A stretch of 64,000 nucleotides of DNA from Cellulomonas carbonis (GCF_014636275.1 NZ_BMEB01000001.1:310001-374000); one strand, 5' to 3'; positions 1-9,130 are shown, numbered from the stretch's first letter. Program-made: numbers and translations. The notes: generated from the sequence alone by a model not told the origin.

Positions 1-195
1 CAGGCCGACGCGCTGCGTCTCGTCGTCCTCGTCGACCGGCTGTACGACCGCGACCTGCCCGTGCTCCTCGGCGGGTCGGGGACGCAGGGCCTCTTCGGCG
101 ACCAGATGCTGCGTGGCGGGTACCGCAAGAAGTACCTCCGCGCCCTCTCCCGGCTCTCGGCGCTCGCCGAGCGCGGCGCGGCCCTCGTCCGCTGA
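1..195 (+). CDS. zapE: ZapE/AFG1-family ATPase, C-terminal fragment
   Basis: Only the last 64 codons are in the window; the gene runs in from the left edge in frame 1 and stops with TGA at 193-195. The tail reads VVLVDRLYDR, then a glycine-rich stretch, then GGYRKKYLRALSRL, which resembles the C-terminus of AFG1/ZapE-type P-loop ATPases; E. coli ZapE acts on the division ring. The Walker motifs lie outside the window, so the call rests on the tail alone. It converges on the trehalose operon with about 60 bases between the two stops. Confidence 0.7.
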   Translation, partial: QADALRLVVLVDRLYDRDLPVLLGGSGTQGLFGDQMLRGGYRKKYLRALSRLSALAERGAALVR

Positions 196-256
196 CGCCG
201 CGACGGGGCCGCCGCCAGAGCGTGACCGGTCGGCTCGGGCCGGCCCCGCGCGCCGC

Positions 257-2077
257 TCAGCCGACGACGTCGAGGGCGGGCGCGCGCACGACGAGGACCG
301 ACCGGCCGGGCACGACGAGCTCGTCGTCGTGCTCCTCGTGGCCGTCCCAGGCGGCGAGCACCTCGTGCGTGCCCCCGGTCGCCCGCACCCGCAGCGGTGA
401 CGTGGCGAGCACGACGACCACGTGCACGCCGCCACGGTGCAGCACGAGCCAGGAGCCGTCCTGGCCGCCGTGCTCGACGGACGTCGCGCCGAGGTCGCCC
501 GAGGCGATGTCGGGCTCCGCGTGCCGCAGCGCGACGAGGTCGCGGTACCACCGCAGGAGGCGCGCGTGCCGGGGTGCCTCGGGCTCGGACCAGTCGAGCC
601 GGCTGGCCTCGACGGTCTCGGGGGCCTGAGGGTCGGGGACCTGCACGGGCCCCCCGTAGACGTCGTCCCAGCCGTGCCCGCCGAACTCCTCGGTGCGCCC
701 GCGGCGGATCGCCTCGACGAGCTCGGGCTCGGCGTGGTCGGTGAAGAACTGCCAGGGCGTCCGGGCTCCCCACTCCTCGCCCATGAAGAGCATCGGGGTG
801 AACGGCGCGAGGAGGACGAGGGCGGCCGAGACGGCCAGCCCGCCGTCGTCGAGCCGGGCCGACGGGCGGTCGCCGATCGCCCGGTTGCCCACCTGGTCGT
901 GGTCCTGCGCGAAGACCACGAACCGTCGCCCGTCGGTCCCCTCGGGGACGGGCCGGCCCCAGTCCCGGCCGCGGAACGTCGACCAGCCGCCCTCGTGCAC
1001 GAAGACGCGCGTGAGGGCGTGCGCGAGCACGTCGAGGGGTCCGAAGTCGACGTAGTAGCCGTGGCGCTCACCCGTCACGGTGGCGTGGACGGCGTGGTGC
1101 ACGTCGTCGGCCCACTGCGCCGTCATCCCGAGACCGCCCTCGGCGGTGGGGGTGACCATCCGCACGTCGTTCAGGTCGCTCTCGGCGATGAGCGACAGCG
1201 GCCTGCCGACCTGCGCGGACAGGTCCGCGACAGCGTCGGCCATCTCGGCGAGCACGTGCCGCGGCGAGTCGTCCACGAGGGCGTGCACCGCGTCGAGGCG
1301 CAGCGCGTCGAGGTGGAAGTCGCGCAGCCAGCGGACCGCGTTGTCGACGACGAACGCCCGGACCTCGTGCGAGTCGGGCCCGTCGAGGTCGACGGCCTGC
1401 CCCCACGGCGTGTGGTGGCGGTCGGTGAAGTAGGGGCCGAACACGCTCAGGTAGTTGCCCGAGGGGCCCAGGTGGTTGTGCACGACGTCGAGGCACACGG
1501 CGAGGCCTCGCGCGTGCGCCGCGTCGACGAAGCGCTGGAGCGCCGCCGGTCCGCCGTACGGCTCGTGGACCGCGTACAGGGCGACGCCGTCGTAGCCCCA
1601 GCCGTGCACGCCGGGGAACGCGGCGACGGGCATGAGCTCGACGACGTCGACGCCGAGGTCGACGAGGTGGTCGAGCCGCTCGACGGCCGCGTCGAGCGTC
1701 CCGGCCGCGGTGAAGGTCCCGATGTGGAGCTCGTAGACGACGGCACCCCGCACGTCCCGGCCGGCCCACGTGGCGTCCTGCCACTCGTGCGCGCCGACGT
1801 CGAACGTACGGCTCGGCCCGTGGACGCCGTGCGGCTGCCAGGGGCTGCGCGGGTCCGGCCGCGGGTCACCGCCGTCGACGGCGAACGCGTAGTCGGTCCC
1901 GTGCGGGACGTCGACCGGTGCCTCCCACCAGCCGCCCTCGCGGCGGACCATCGCGTGCACGGCCGTGGTCGAGCCGTCACGGTCGTGCGCCGCGCCGGGC
2001 AGGTGGAGGTCGACGCGTCCGGCGGCGGGCGCCCAGACGGTCGGGTGGGTGGTCCAGGTGGTGGGTGCCGTCGTCAC
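257..2077 (-). CDS. treZ: Malto-oligosyltrehalose trehalohydrolase (TreZ)
   Basis: 606 residues from a GTG at 2077. The cytoplasmic GH13 enzyme hydrolyses maltooligosyl-trehalose to release trehalose, the last step of the TreY-TreZ route. The N-terminus has the carbohydrate-binding fold (TVWAPAAGRVDL), and the barrel carries DALRLDAVHAL (nucleophile Asp), LIAESDLND (acid/base Glu) and FAQDHDQVGN (transition-state Asp). The open frame extends upstream, but GTG 2077 sits four bases after the treY stop and leads straight into the family N-terminus. It is the last gene of the glgX-treY-treZ operon. Confidence 0.93.
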   Translation of the reverse strand: MTTAPTTWTTHPTVWAPAAGRVDLHLPGAAHDRDGSTTAVHAMVRREGGWWEAPVDVPHGTDYAFAVDGGDPRPDPRSPWQPHGVHGPSRTFDVGAHEWQDATWAGRDVRGAVVYELHIGTFTAAGTLDAAVERLDHLVDLGVDVVELMPVAAFPGVHGWGYDGVALYAVHEPYGGPAALQRFVDAAHARGLAVCLDVVHNHLGPSGNYLSVFGPYFTDRHHTPWGQAVDLDGPDSHEVRAFVVDNAVRWLRDFHLDALRLDAVHALVDDSPRHVLAEMADAVADLSAQVGRPLSLIAESDLNDVRMVTPTAEGGLGMTAQWADDVHHAVHATVTGERHGYYVDFGPLDVLAHALTRVFVHEGGWSTFRGRDWGRPVPEGTDGRRFVVFAQDHDQVGNRAIGDRPSARLDDGGLAVSAALVLLAPFTPMLFMGEEWGARTPWQFFTDHAEPELVEAIRRGRTEEFGGHGWDDVYGGPVQVPDPQAPETVEASRLDWSEPEAPRHARLLRWYRDLVALRHAEPDIASGDLGATSVEHGGQDGSWLVLHRGGVHVVVVLATSPLRVRATGGTHEVLAAWDGHEEHDDELVVPGRSVLVVRAPALDVVG

Positions 2078-2081
2078 GTGC

Positions 2082-4613
2082 TCAAGCGTGCCCGGGACGG
2101 ACGAGGAGAGCCACCGGGAGGTCCTCGAGCAGCCGCGCCAGCGGGACGAGACCGCCGTCGTGCGTCCGGCCGCTGAGCGCGTCGCGCCACGGACCCTCGG
2201 GCAGCGCGACCGTGTGCTCACCCCAGCCGCCGAGGCGGTCCAGGGCGAGCGCGAGGCGAGTCGCCACCGTCACGACCTGCGGCTCGCCGTCGTCGGTGCG
2301 CGCGAACGCGAACGCGTGACCGGACGACGCGGGCAGCGCCTGGTACCCGGCGTGCTCGCCGACGAACGCGCCGGGCAGGTCGCGCCGGGTGCGCAGCGCG
2401 CGTGACGTCACGAGCAGCTTCTCGTCCGCGAGACCCCGCGGTCCGTGCTGCTCGAGGCGGTCGAGCTGCTCGGCGAGCGCAGCGTGGTCCACGGGACGCC
2501 GGTTGTCGGGGTCGACGAGCGCGACGGCCGGCACCTCGGTGCCCTGGTACACGTCGGCGACGCCCGGCATCGTGAGCTGCACGAGCTTGGTGCCGAGCGT
2601 CGTGGCGCGGACTCCCGGCGCCGCGCGGCGCAGCCAGCCCTCGTACGCCTCGACGACCGCGGGCAGCGAGCGGACGTGGCGCGCGTGGTCGAGCACGGCC
2701 TGCTCGTAGGCCTCGTCGGGTGCGGTCCAGGACGTGTGCGACTTCGCCTCGCGCACGGCCTTCGTCAGGTACTCGGCCAGGCGGTCCTCGGCGATCGGGC
2801 CGTCGTCGCCCCACGTGCCCGCGAGCGTCTGCCACAGGATGTTCTCGGTCCGCCCGTCCAGCAGCGACGGACGCACGTCCGCGGTCGCCGCGCGCAGCGC
2901 GTCGACCAGCTCCGACCACTCCACGGGCAGCTCGGAGAGCACGGCCAGACGTGCGCGGACGTCCTCGCTGCGCTTCGTGTCGTGCGTCGACAGGCCGGTC
3001 ATCGCGACGGGGGCGTGCTGCTGAGCGCGCAGGGCGAAGGCGTGCAGCTCCTCCGGGCTGATCGCGAATCGCTCGGGTGCGCCGCCGACCTCGGCGAGGC
3101 CGAGCAGGTGCGTCCAGCGGTAGAAGGCCGTGTCCTCGACACCCTTGGCCATGACGGCGCCGCACACCTGCTGGAACCGCACGACGAGCTCGTCGCGACG
3201 CGCCTCACGGGTCCGGCCGGCCGAGCCGATCTCGTGGCCGAGGAGCATCTCGGCGAGCAGGTCGAGCGTCTCGAGGCGGTCACCCTCGAGGCGGCTGCGG
3301 GCGCGCGCGACGCAGTCGGCGAACGCGGACGCCGCGTCGGGGTGCACGGGCTCGCCGGGCACGACGTAGTACCGGTAGCGGTCGGCCGCGACGAGCAGCT
3401 CGACGAGGCAGTCGTGCAGCGAGCGACGCGTGTGGTCGCGCAGGCGGACGTCGTCGCGGCAGATGTCCGCCGCGAGGCCCGCGAGCCGGTCGACCTCGGC
3501 GTAGAGCGGGCCGTTGACGATCTCGCGCTTCGCCTCGTCGATGATCGCGGGCAGCGCGTCGGCCGTGTCGCCGGTCAGGCGGTGCATGACGGCGCCGAGC
3601 TCACCGCCGCCGCCGGCGTCGACGAACGCGGCTTCGATGCGCCACATCGCGTCGTAGCCCGTGGTGCCCGCGGTGGCCCAGTCCTCGGGCAGCTCCTCGT
3701 TCGGCGCGAGGATCTTCTCGACGACGACCCACGCGTCGTCCGTCGCCTCGGCGAGCCGCGCGAGGTACCCCTGGGGGTCCGCGAGGCCGTCCGGGTGGTC
3801 GATGCGCAGGCCGTCGACCGTGCCGTCGTGCACGAGGCCGGTCACGAGGCGGTGCGTCGCGTCGAAGACGTCGGGGTCCTCGACGCGGACGGCGGCGAGC
3901 GTCCCGACGTCGAAGAAGCGGCGGTAGTTGAGCTCCTCGTTCGCGACGCGCCAGTAGGCGAGCCGGTAGTGCTGCCGATCGACGAGCTCGGCGAGTGGGA
4001 GGCTCTCGGTGCCGGGGCGCACAGGGAACACGTGGTCGTAGTAGCGCAGGACGGTCTGCGGCTCGCCCGCGCGGTCGCCGGGGACGACGACCTCGTCGAG
4101 GCGCAGCTCGTCGGACGCGAGCACCGTGCCCAGCCGACTGCCCAGGACCGGCATGAGCAGCGCACCCTCGCCTGCGGTCCAGTCGACGTCGAACCACGCG
4201 GCGTACGGCGACTCGGGTCCGTGCGCGAGCACCGACCACAGCGCCCGGTTGTGCCACACCGGCGTCGGGACGGCCATGTGGTTGGGGACGACGTCGAGCA
4301 CCAGGCCCAGGCTGTGCTCGCGCGCTGCGGCGGCGAGGCGGTCGAGCCCCTCCCGACCGCCCATGGCGGGGGACACCTCGTCGTGGTCGACGACGTCGTA
4401 GCCGTGCGTGGACCCGGGCGCGGCCGTCAGGACGGGGGACAGGTACAGGTGCGTCGCACCGAGGCTGGCGACGTACGGCGCGAGCGCCGCGGCGTCGTCG
4501 AACGTGAGGTCGGCGTTGAGCTGGAGGCGGTAGGTCGACACCGGCACGGGCCGGCCGGCCGGTGGGCGTCGGCGGCTCGGGCCCTGCCGGACCTCGGCGC
4601 GGTCGCCGCTCAC
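2082..4613 (-). CDS. treY: Malto-oligosyltrehalose synthase (TreY)
   Basis: 843 residues from GTG 4613. The GH13 enzyme isomerises the reducing-end alpha-1,4 bond of maltodextrins to the alpha,alpha-1,1 bond of trehalose. Visible: STYRLQLNADLTF near the N-terminus, LYLSPVLTAAPGSTHGYD, DGLRIDHPDGL (nucleophile Asp), VVEKILAPNE (Glu) and GLSTHDTKRSEDVR (third Asp). GTG 4613 overlaps the glgX stop as GTGA, which suggests translational coupling. GTG 4547 would start close to the conserved STYR block and is the main alternative, because the 22 residues before it are low-complexity Arg/Pro sequence. Confidence 0.9.
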   Translation of the reverse strand: MSGDRAEVRQGPSRRRPPAGRPVPVSTYRLQLNADLTFDDAAALAPYVASLGATHLYLSPVLTAAPGSTHGYDVVDHDEVSPAMGGREGLDRLAAAAREHSLGLVLDVVPNHMAVPTPVWHNRALWSVLAHGPESPYAAWFDVDWTAGEGALLMPVLGSRLGTVLASDELRLDEVVVPGDRAGEPQTVLRYYDHVFPVRPGTESLPLAELVDRQHYRLAYWRVANEELNYRRFFDVGTLAAVRVEDPDVFDATHRLVTGLVHDGTVDGLRIDHPDGLADPQGYLARLAEATDDAWVVVEKILAPNEELPEDWATAGTTGYDAMWRIEAAFVDAGGGGELGAVMHRLTGDTADALPAIIDEAKREIVNGPLYAEVDRLAGLAADICRDDVRLRDHTRRSLHDCLVELLVAADRYRYYVVPGEPVHPDAASAFADCVARARSRLEGDRLETLDLLAEMLLGHEIGSAGRTREARRDELVVRFQQVCGAVMAKGVEDTAFYRWTHLLGLAEVGGAPERFAISPEELHAFALRAQQHAPVAMTGLSTHDTKRSEDVRARLAVLSELPVEWSELVDALRAATADVRPSLLDGRTENILWQTLAGTWGDDGPIAEDRLAEYLTKAVREAKSHTSWTAPDEAYEQAVLDHARHVRSLPAVVEAYEGWLRRAAPGVRATTLGTKLVQLTMPGVADVYQGTEVPAVALVDPDNRRPVDHAALAEQLDRLEQHGPRGLADEKLLVTSRALRTRRDLPGAFVGEHAGYQALPASSGHAFAFARTDDGEPQVVTVATRLALALDRLGGWGEHTVALPEGPWRDALSGRTHDGGLVPLARLLEDLPVALLVRPGHA

Positions 4614-6733
4614 TCGGCCGACCCGGCGACGGGCCGCGTGAGGACCAGGACCGACCGGCCGCTCACGACGAGCGACTCGCCCGCCTTGACCTTCGCCCCG
4701 TCGGCGAGGTTGTGGTCGGTGTCGAGCACGCAGCTCCAGACGGCTCCGAACTTCGCCGGGGGCAGCGTGAACTCCACGCCCTCGGGTGCGGCGTTGTAGA
4801 GCATGAGGAAGCTGTCGTCGACGACGGCCTCGCCGCGCACGTCCGGCTCCGCGATCGCCTCGCCGTTGAGGAACACCATGACGGCCTTGGCGAAGCCCTG
4901 GTGCCAGTCCGAGTCGGACATGGGCGATCCCGACGTGCTGATCCAGGCGATGTCCCGCAGGTCCGACTCGCCGCCGTGGTCGGCGCTGCCCGCGAAGAAC
5001 CGGCGACGGCGCAGCACGGGGTGGTCGCGGCGCAGGTGGACGAGCTTGCGGGTGAACGCGAGGTGCTCGGTCTGGGCCTCGTCGAGGTCCCAGTCCATCC
5101 ACGTGATCTCGTTGTCCTGGCAGTAGCCGTTGTTGTTGCCGCCCTGGGTGCGCCCGAGCTCGTCGCCGTGCGCGAGCATCGGCACACCCTGCGACGTGAG
5201 CAGCGTCGTGAGGAAGTTGCGCATCTGCCGCCACCGCAGCGCGGTCACGCCGGCGTCGTCCGTCGGGCCCTCGACGCCGCAGTTCCAGGACCGGTTGTGG
5301 CCCTCGCCGTCGGCGTTGCCCTCCTGGTTCGCCTCGTTGTGCTTCTCGTTGTAGGAGACGAGGTCGCGCAGCGTGAAGCCGTCGTGGGCCGTGACGAAGT
5401 TGATCGAGGCGATCGGCTTGCGGCCGGTGTGCTCGTAGAGGTCCGACGAGCCGGACAGGCGGCTCGCGAACTCGGCGAGCGTCGCGGGCTCGCCCCGCCA
5501 GTAGTCCCGGACGGTGTCGCGGTACTTGCCGTTCCACTCGCTCCACAGCGGGGGGAACCCGCCGACCTGGTAGCCGCCCTCACCGACGTCCCAGGGCTCG
5601 GCGATGAGCTTGACCTGGCTCACGACCGGGTCCTGCTGGACGAGGTCGAAGAACGCCGACAGGCGGTCGACCTCGTGGAACTGCCGGGCGAGCGTCGAGG
5701 CGAGGTCGAACCGGAAGCCGTCGACGTGCATCTCGTTGACCCAGTACCGCAGCGAGTCCATGAGCAGCTGCAGGACGTGCGGGTGGCGCATCAGCAGCGA
5801 GTTGCCCGTGCCCGTCGTGTCGTAGTAGTGCCGCGGGTCCTCGTCGACCAGCCGGTAGTACGCGGCGTTGTCGATGCCCCGGAACGACAGCGTCGGACCG
5901 AGGTGGTTGCCCTCGGCCGTGTGGTTGTAGACGACGTCGAGGATGACCTCGATGTCCGCCTCGTGCAGCGCCTTGACCATCTGCTTGAACTCCTGGACCT
6001 GCGCGCCGGCGGTCGGGGAGGACGCGTAGCCGTTGTGCGGGGCGAAGAAGCCGATCGTGTTGTAGCCCCAGTAGTTCGACAGGCCCTTCTCCTGGAGGGT
6101 CGTGTCGTTGACGAACTGGTGGACCGGCATGAGCTCCACGGCGGTGATGCCGAGCGACGACAGGTGCTCGACCATCGCGGGGTGCGCCATCCCGGCGTAG
6201 GTGCCGCGGAGCTCCTCCGGGACGCCGGGGTGCTGCATCGTCATGCCCTTGACGTGGGCCTCGTAGATGACGCTCTCGTGGTACTCGTGCATCGGCGGGC
6301 GGTCGTGGCCCCAGTCGAAGTAGGGGTTGATGACGACCGACGTCATGGTGTGCCCGAGCGAGTCCTCGTCGTTGAACGACTCCGGGTCCCCGAAGTCGTA
6401 CGAGAAGAGCGACTGGTGGCCGTCCACCTGGCCGTCGATCGCCTTCGCGTACGGGTCCAGGAGCAGCTTGGCCGGGTTGCACCGGTGCCCGTTGGCGGGG
6501 TCGTAGGGGCCGTGGACCCGGAACCCGTAGCGCTGACCGGGCTGCACCGAGGGGAGGTAGCAGTGCCAGACGAACGCGTCGACCTCGGGCATCTCGACGC
6601 GCTCCTCGGAGCCGTCGGCCGCGATCAGGCAGAGCTCGACGCGCTCGGCCACCTCCGAGAACAGGGCGAAGTTGGTGCCGGCGCCGTCGAAGGTCGCGCC
6701 GAGGGGGTAGGGCCTACCGGGCCAGATCTGCAT
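4610..6733 (-). CDS. glgX: Glycogen debranching enzyme GlgX/TreX
   Basis: 707 residues starting MQIWPGRPYPLGATF from ATG 6733. GH13 isoamylase-type enzyme that hydrolyses alpha-1,6 branches of glycogen to linear maltodextrins, the substrate of TreY. It has an N-terminal CBM48-like region, HVKGMTMQHPGVP, DVVYNHTAEGNHLGPTLS, VDGFRFDLAS (nucleophile Asp), LIAEPWDVG (Glu) and FVTAHDGFTL (Asp). As first gene of glgX-treY-treZ, its presence means glycogen is turned into trehalose. No clear Shine-Dalgarno is seen upstream; the transcript may be nearly leaderless. Confidence 0.94.
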   Translation of the reverse strand: MQIWPGRPYPLGATFDGAGTNFALFSEVAERVELCLIAADGSEERVEMPEVDAFVWHCYLPSVQPGQRYGFRVHGPYDPANGHRCNPAKLLLDPYAKAIDGQVDGHQSLFSYDFGDPESFNDEDSLGHTMTSVVINPYFDWGHDRPPMHEYHESVIYEAHVKGMTMQHPGVPEELRGTYAGMAHPAMVEHLSSLGITAVELMPVHQFVNDTTLQEKGLSNYWGYNTIGFFAPHNGYASSPTAGAQVQEFKQMVKALHEADIEVILDVVYNHTAEGNHLGPTLSFRGIDNAAYYRLVDEDPRHYYDTTGTGNSLLMRHPHVLQLLMDSLRYWVNEMHVDGFRFDLASTLARQFHEVDRLSAFFDLVQQDPVVSQVKLIAEPWDVGEGGYQVGGFPPLWSEWNGKYRDTVRDYWRGEPATLAEFASRLSGSSDLYEHTGRKPIASINFVTAHDGFTLRDLVSYNEKHNEANQEGNADGEGHNRSWNCGVEGPTDDAGVTALRWRQMRNFLTTLLTSQGVPMLAHGDELGRTQGGNNNGYCQDNEITWMDWDLDEAQTEHLAFTRKLVHLRRDHPVLRRRRFFAGSADHGGESDLRDIAWISTSGSPMSDSDWHQGFAKAVMVFLNGEAIAEPDVRGEAVVDDSFLMLYNAAPEGVEFTLPPAKFGAVWSCVLDTDHNLADGAKVKAGESLVVSGRSVLVLTRPVAGSAE

Positions 6734-6816
6734 GGGCCAAGAGTGCCAGGGCGCAGGGCTTCCCGCTTGACCGTGTGTCCGGTTTGTGGGGATCCTCACG
6801 CGGCGAGGCGGCTCGC

Positions 6817-7317
6817 TCAGATGAAGAGCAGCTGGGCGCCCTCCGTCATCTCGATGAAGTCGCTCGCCGAGATGATGCCCTCGACGGACTCGTGCAGGTC
6901 CTCGGCGCCCAGACGGTTCATGTCCGCGCTGAGCCGGCAGGCCCACAGGTGCCCGCCCGCGGCGACGACCTGCTCGAGGAACTCCGGCACGGTCGGGATG
7001 TCCAGCTCCGCGAGCGTCCGCCGCATCTGCCGCGTGGCGAGCGCCGTCATCCCGGGCAGCGGCGTGAGGCCCATCGGCATGTGCGTCGCGGTGTTGCCGA
7101 CGGGCGTGAACTTGAGGTCGCCCATGCGGCGCTTCGTGATCATGTCGAAGCCCCAGAACGTGAAGAAGAGGTGGGTCTCGACCCCCTCGCCGAGGGCCGC
7201 GTTCGCCAGGACGAGGCCCGGGTAGGCCATGTCCAGGTTGCCCTTGGAGCAGATGATCGCGAGCCGGCGGCCGGTCGCCGCGTCGTCGTCGAATCGGGGG
7301 ACCAGGGGTGTGCTCAT
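6817..7317 (-). CDS. DsrE/DsrF/DrsH-like sulfur-transfer protein
   Basis: 166 residues from ATG 7317, preceded by GAGGAAGGA. The core matches DsrE-type proteins: RRLAIICSKGNLDMAYPG with Cys23, a phenylalanine-rich FFTFWGFDMI strand, and HLWACRLSADM with Cys127. Such proteins carry sulfane sulfur as cysteine persulfide between oxidoreductases and TusA/TusE/DsrC carriers. It is the last gene of a minus-strand operon behind a TusE-like protein and an SQR-like flavoprotein, so it probably accepts or donates sulfur with them. Which direction is inference. Confidence 0.85.
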   Translation of the reverse strand: MSTPLVPRFDDDAATGRRLAIICSKGNLDMAYPGLVLANAALGEGVETHLFFTFWGFDMITKRRMGDLKFTPVGNTATHMPMGLTPLPGMTALATRQMRRTLAELDIPTVPEFLEQVVAAGGHLWACRLSADMNRLGAEDLHESVEGIISASDFIEMTEGAQLLFI

Positions 7318-7343
7318 CGTGCGTCCTTCCTCGTCGCGGGGCG

Positions 7344-7658
7344 TCAGACGCAGCCGCGTGGCTTGGGGAGCCCGGCGACGTACGCCATCTTCTTCGCGGG
7401 CTTGGTGGGGAAGAGCTCGAACTGCAGACGCGTCGGGAAGCCCCCGACCGCCTGGACGCGGCGGGTCGTCGCGGTCTCGCCCTGCGTCGCGAAGTCCGCG
7501 CGCAGGAAGCGGAGCACCTCGCGGTGCCGCTCGGTGAGCTCGAGGCCGATCGCCGAGGCGAGCGCCGTCGCGAGGTCCTCGTCCCACTCGGCGGGGTCGG
7601 TCAGGAAGCCCTCGGCGTCGACGTGGACCTCGCGTCCACCGATCGTGGTCACGGGCAT
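7344..7658 (-). CDS. TusE/DsrC-family sulfur carrier
   Basis: 104 residues, full length for the family. The C-terminal arm reads VAGLPKPRGCV with the conserved penultimate cysteine Cys103. The second DsrC cysteine, eleven positions upstream, is replaced by Ala92, so this is a one-cysteine TusE-type carrier and not a dissimilatory DsrC. Family members move sulfur as a persulfide on the mobile C-terminal arm. The ATG at 7658 lies three bases after the stop of the flavoprotein gene, and the DsrE-like gene follows 26 bases downstream. Confidence 0.88.
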   Translation of the reverse strand: MPVTTIGGREVHVDAEGFLTDPAEWDEDLATALASAIGLELTERHREVLRFLRADFATQGETATTRRVQAVGGFPTRLQFELFPTKPAKKMAYVAGLPKPRGCV

Positions 7659-7661
7659 CGG

Positions 7662-8933
7662 TCACTCCTTCCAGGTGGCACCCGCGGGCGCGGGATCAGC
7701 GGCGGCGCGGACGTCCTTGCCCGCCATGGACAGGCGAGCGGGCACCGGCATGCGGCGGCCCGGCAGGAGGACGTTCCAGTACAGGTGGCGGAACGCGAGC
7801 TTGCCCAGGTGGTTGACCCGCGTCTCGCGCAGCAGGCTCAGGGGGCCGACGACGGGCAGGGGGTACGTCCCCGGGAGGGGCTCGACGTCGTAGCCGAAGT
7901 CGAGCAGGAGGGCGCGCCCGTCGCCGGACTCGACGAAGCAGTTGGCGTGCCCGTCGAACGCATGCGTCATGGGGCGCCCCTCGACGTGCTCGAGGAAGTT
8001 CTCGACGAAGGCGTCGACCTCGAAGTGCGCGACGGAACCGGCCTTGGACGTGGGCACGTCGGCCGCGTCGCCGATGGCGAAGACCCGGTCGGACGCGCGC
8101 GACAGCAGCGTGTGCCGGTCGACGGGCACGAAGTTGAGCTCGTCCCCGAGGCCGGACCGCGAGACCAGGTCGGCGCCCATGTTCACGGGCACCGTCACGA
8201 GGAGGTCGTAGGGGATCTCCCGGCCGTCGTAGGACCGCAGCACGTGCGCGTCGCCGTCGACGGACTCGACGACGAAGTCGGGCTCGACGGCGATCCCGCG
8301 CGTGACGAGCATGTCGCCGAGCCGGGCGGACGCGACGGGCTGCGTGAAGGCGCCGGACAGCGGCGTCACGTAGGTGAGGTCGACGCGGTCGCGGATGCCC
8401 TGGCGACGGAAGTACGCCTCGGCCAGGAACGTGAGCTCGAGCGGGGCGACGGGGCACTTGACGGGCATCTCCGCGACGTGGACGACGAACCTGCCCCCCG
8501 TCCAGTCGGCGAGCCGCGCGGCGAGCCGGAGCGCGCCGCCGTAGGTGTAGAACTCGTGCACGTCGCCGCCGAGCGCCTCGGGCAGGCCGGGCGTCTCCTC
8601 GGGGCGCGGTGACGTGCCGGTGGCGACGACGAGGTAGTCGTAGGGCAGGGACCGTCCGTCGGCGAGCAGCACCTCGCGCGCGTCCACGTCGACGCGGTCG
8701 ACCTCGGCGGTCAGGAGCTCCACGCCGCGCCGCAGGGTGCGTGCCACGGGGCGGCTGACGTCCTCGGGGCGCATCGCACCGAACGGCAGGAAGAGGTACC
8801 CGGGCTGGTACCGGTGGACGGTCGACCGCTCGACGACCGTGATCGACCACTCGGTCTCCTCGAGCCGGGGACGGAGCCGGTTGACCACCATCGTGCCTGC
8901 CGTGCCGGCACCGAGGACCACGAGTCTGCGCAT
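7662..8933 (-). CDS. SQR-like FAD/NAD(P)-binding oxidoreductase
   Basis: 423 residues. VVLGAGTAGTMVVNRL is the N-terminal dinucleotide-binding motif; VVATGTSPRPE and VFAIGDAADVP are the usual flavoprotein signatures. The protein contains only two cysteines, Cys160 in EMPVKCPVAPLE and Cys332 in GHANCFVESG, at positions expected for the redox-active pair of sulfide:quinone oxidoreductases. SQRs oxidise sulfide to sulfane sulfur and pass electrons to quinone at the membrane. The C-terminal region (RHLYWNVLLPGRRMP) is amphipathic and could bind membrane. First gene of the operon with TusE and DsrE; the substrate is inferred from family and context. Confidence 0.85.
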   Translation of the reverse strand: MRRLVVLGAGTAGTMVVNRLRPRLEETEWSITVVERSTVHRYQPGYLFLPFGAMRPEDVSRPVARTLRRGVELLTAEVDRVDVDAREVLLADGRSLPYDYLVVATGTSPRPEETPGLPEALGGDVHEFYTYGGALRLAARLADWTGGRFVVHVAEMPVKCPVAPLELTFLAEAYFRRQGIRDRVDLTYVTPLSGAFTQPVASARLGDMLVTRGIAVEPDFVVESVDGDAHVLRSYDGREIPYDLLVTVPVNMGADLVSRSGLGDELNFVPVDRHTLLSRASDRVFAIGDAADVPTSKAGSVAHFEVDAFVENFLEHVEGRPMTHAFDGHANCFVESGDGRALLLDFGYDVEPLPGTYPLPVVGPLSLLRETRVNHLGKLAFRHLYWNVLLPGRRMPVPARLSMAGKDVRAAADPAPAGATWKE

Positions 8934-9040
8934 CGTGCGCTCCTGGGACGTGGGTCGCCGAGCGGGTCGGCGGGGGCGGGGAAGCCGTCCTGGTGTCGAC
9001 GCTAGGACCGTGCCGGCGACCCCGACAGGGACCTAGGTCG

Positions 9041-9058
9041 GATACACCGGGGGGTATG
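9041..9058. promoter_or_regulatory. CsoR/CstR-like operator candidate
   Basis: The imperfect palindrome GATACACCGGGGGGTATG has half-sites ATACACCG and, on the other strand, ATACCCCC. This looks like the ATACCC/GGGTAT inverted repeats of actinobacterial CsoR-family repressors. CstR, the persulfide-sensing member of that family, controls sulfide-oxidation genes in Staphylococcus. The site is about 110 bases upstream of the SQR-like gene and 70 bases upstream of the divergent small gene. No CsoR-family gene is in the window. Confidence 0.45.
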
Positions 9059-9130
9059 GACGGCAGGCGGCTCCCCGGGTCGGCCGCGCGAGCGGATGCG
9101 GCCGGTGCGGCGCGGTGCCACGGTGGGCCC

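Noticed and set aside
422..2176. Plus-strand open frame of 584 codons opposite treZ
   Set aside because: The opposite strand carries all GH13 motifs of TreZ; the plus-strand frame is repetitive Val/Arg/Glu/Gly sequence typical of a shadow.
7344..7658. Dissimilatory DsrC
   Set aside because: The second conserved cysteine of DsrC is Ala92 here and no dsrAB is present, so it is a TusE-type carrier.
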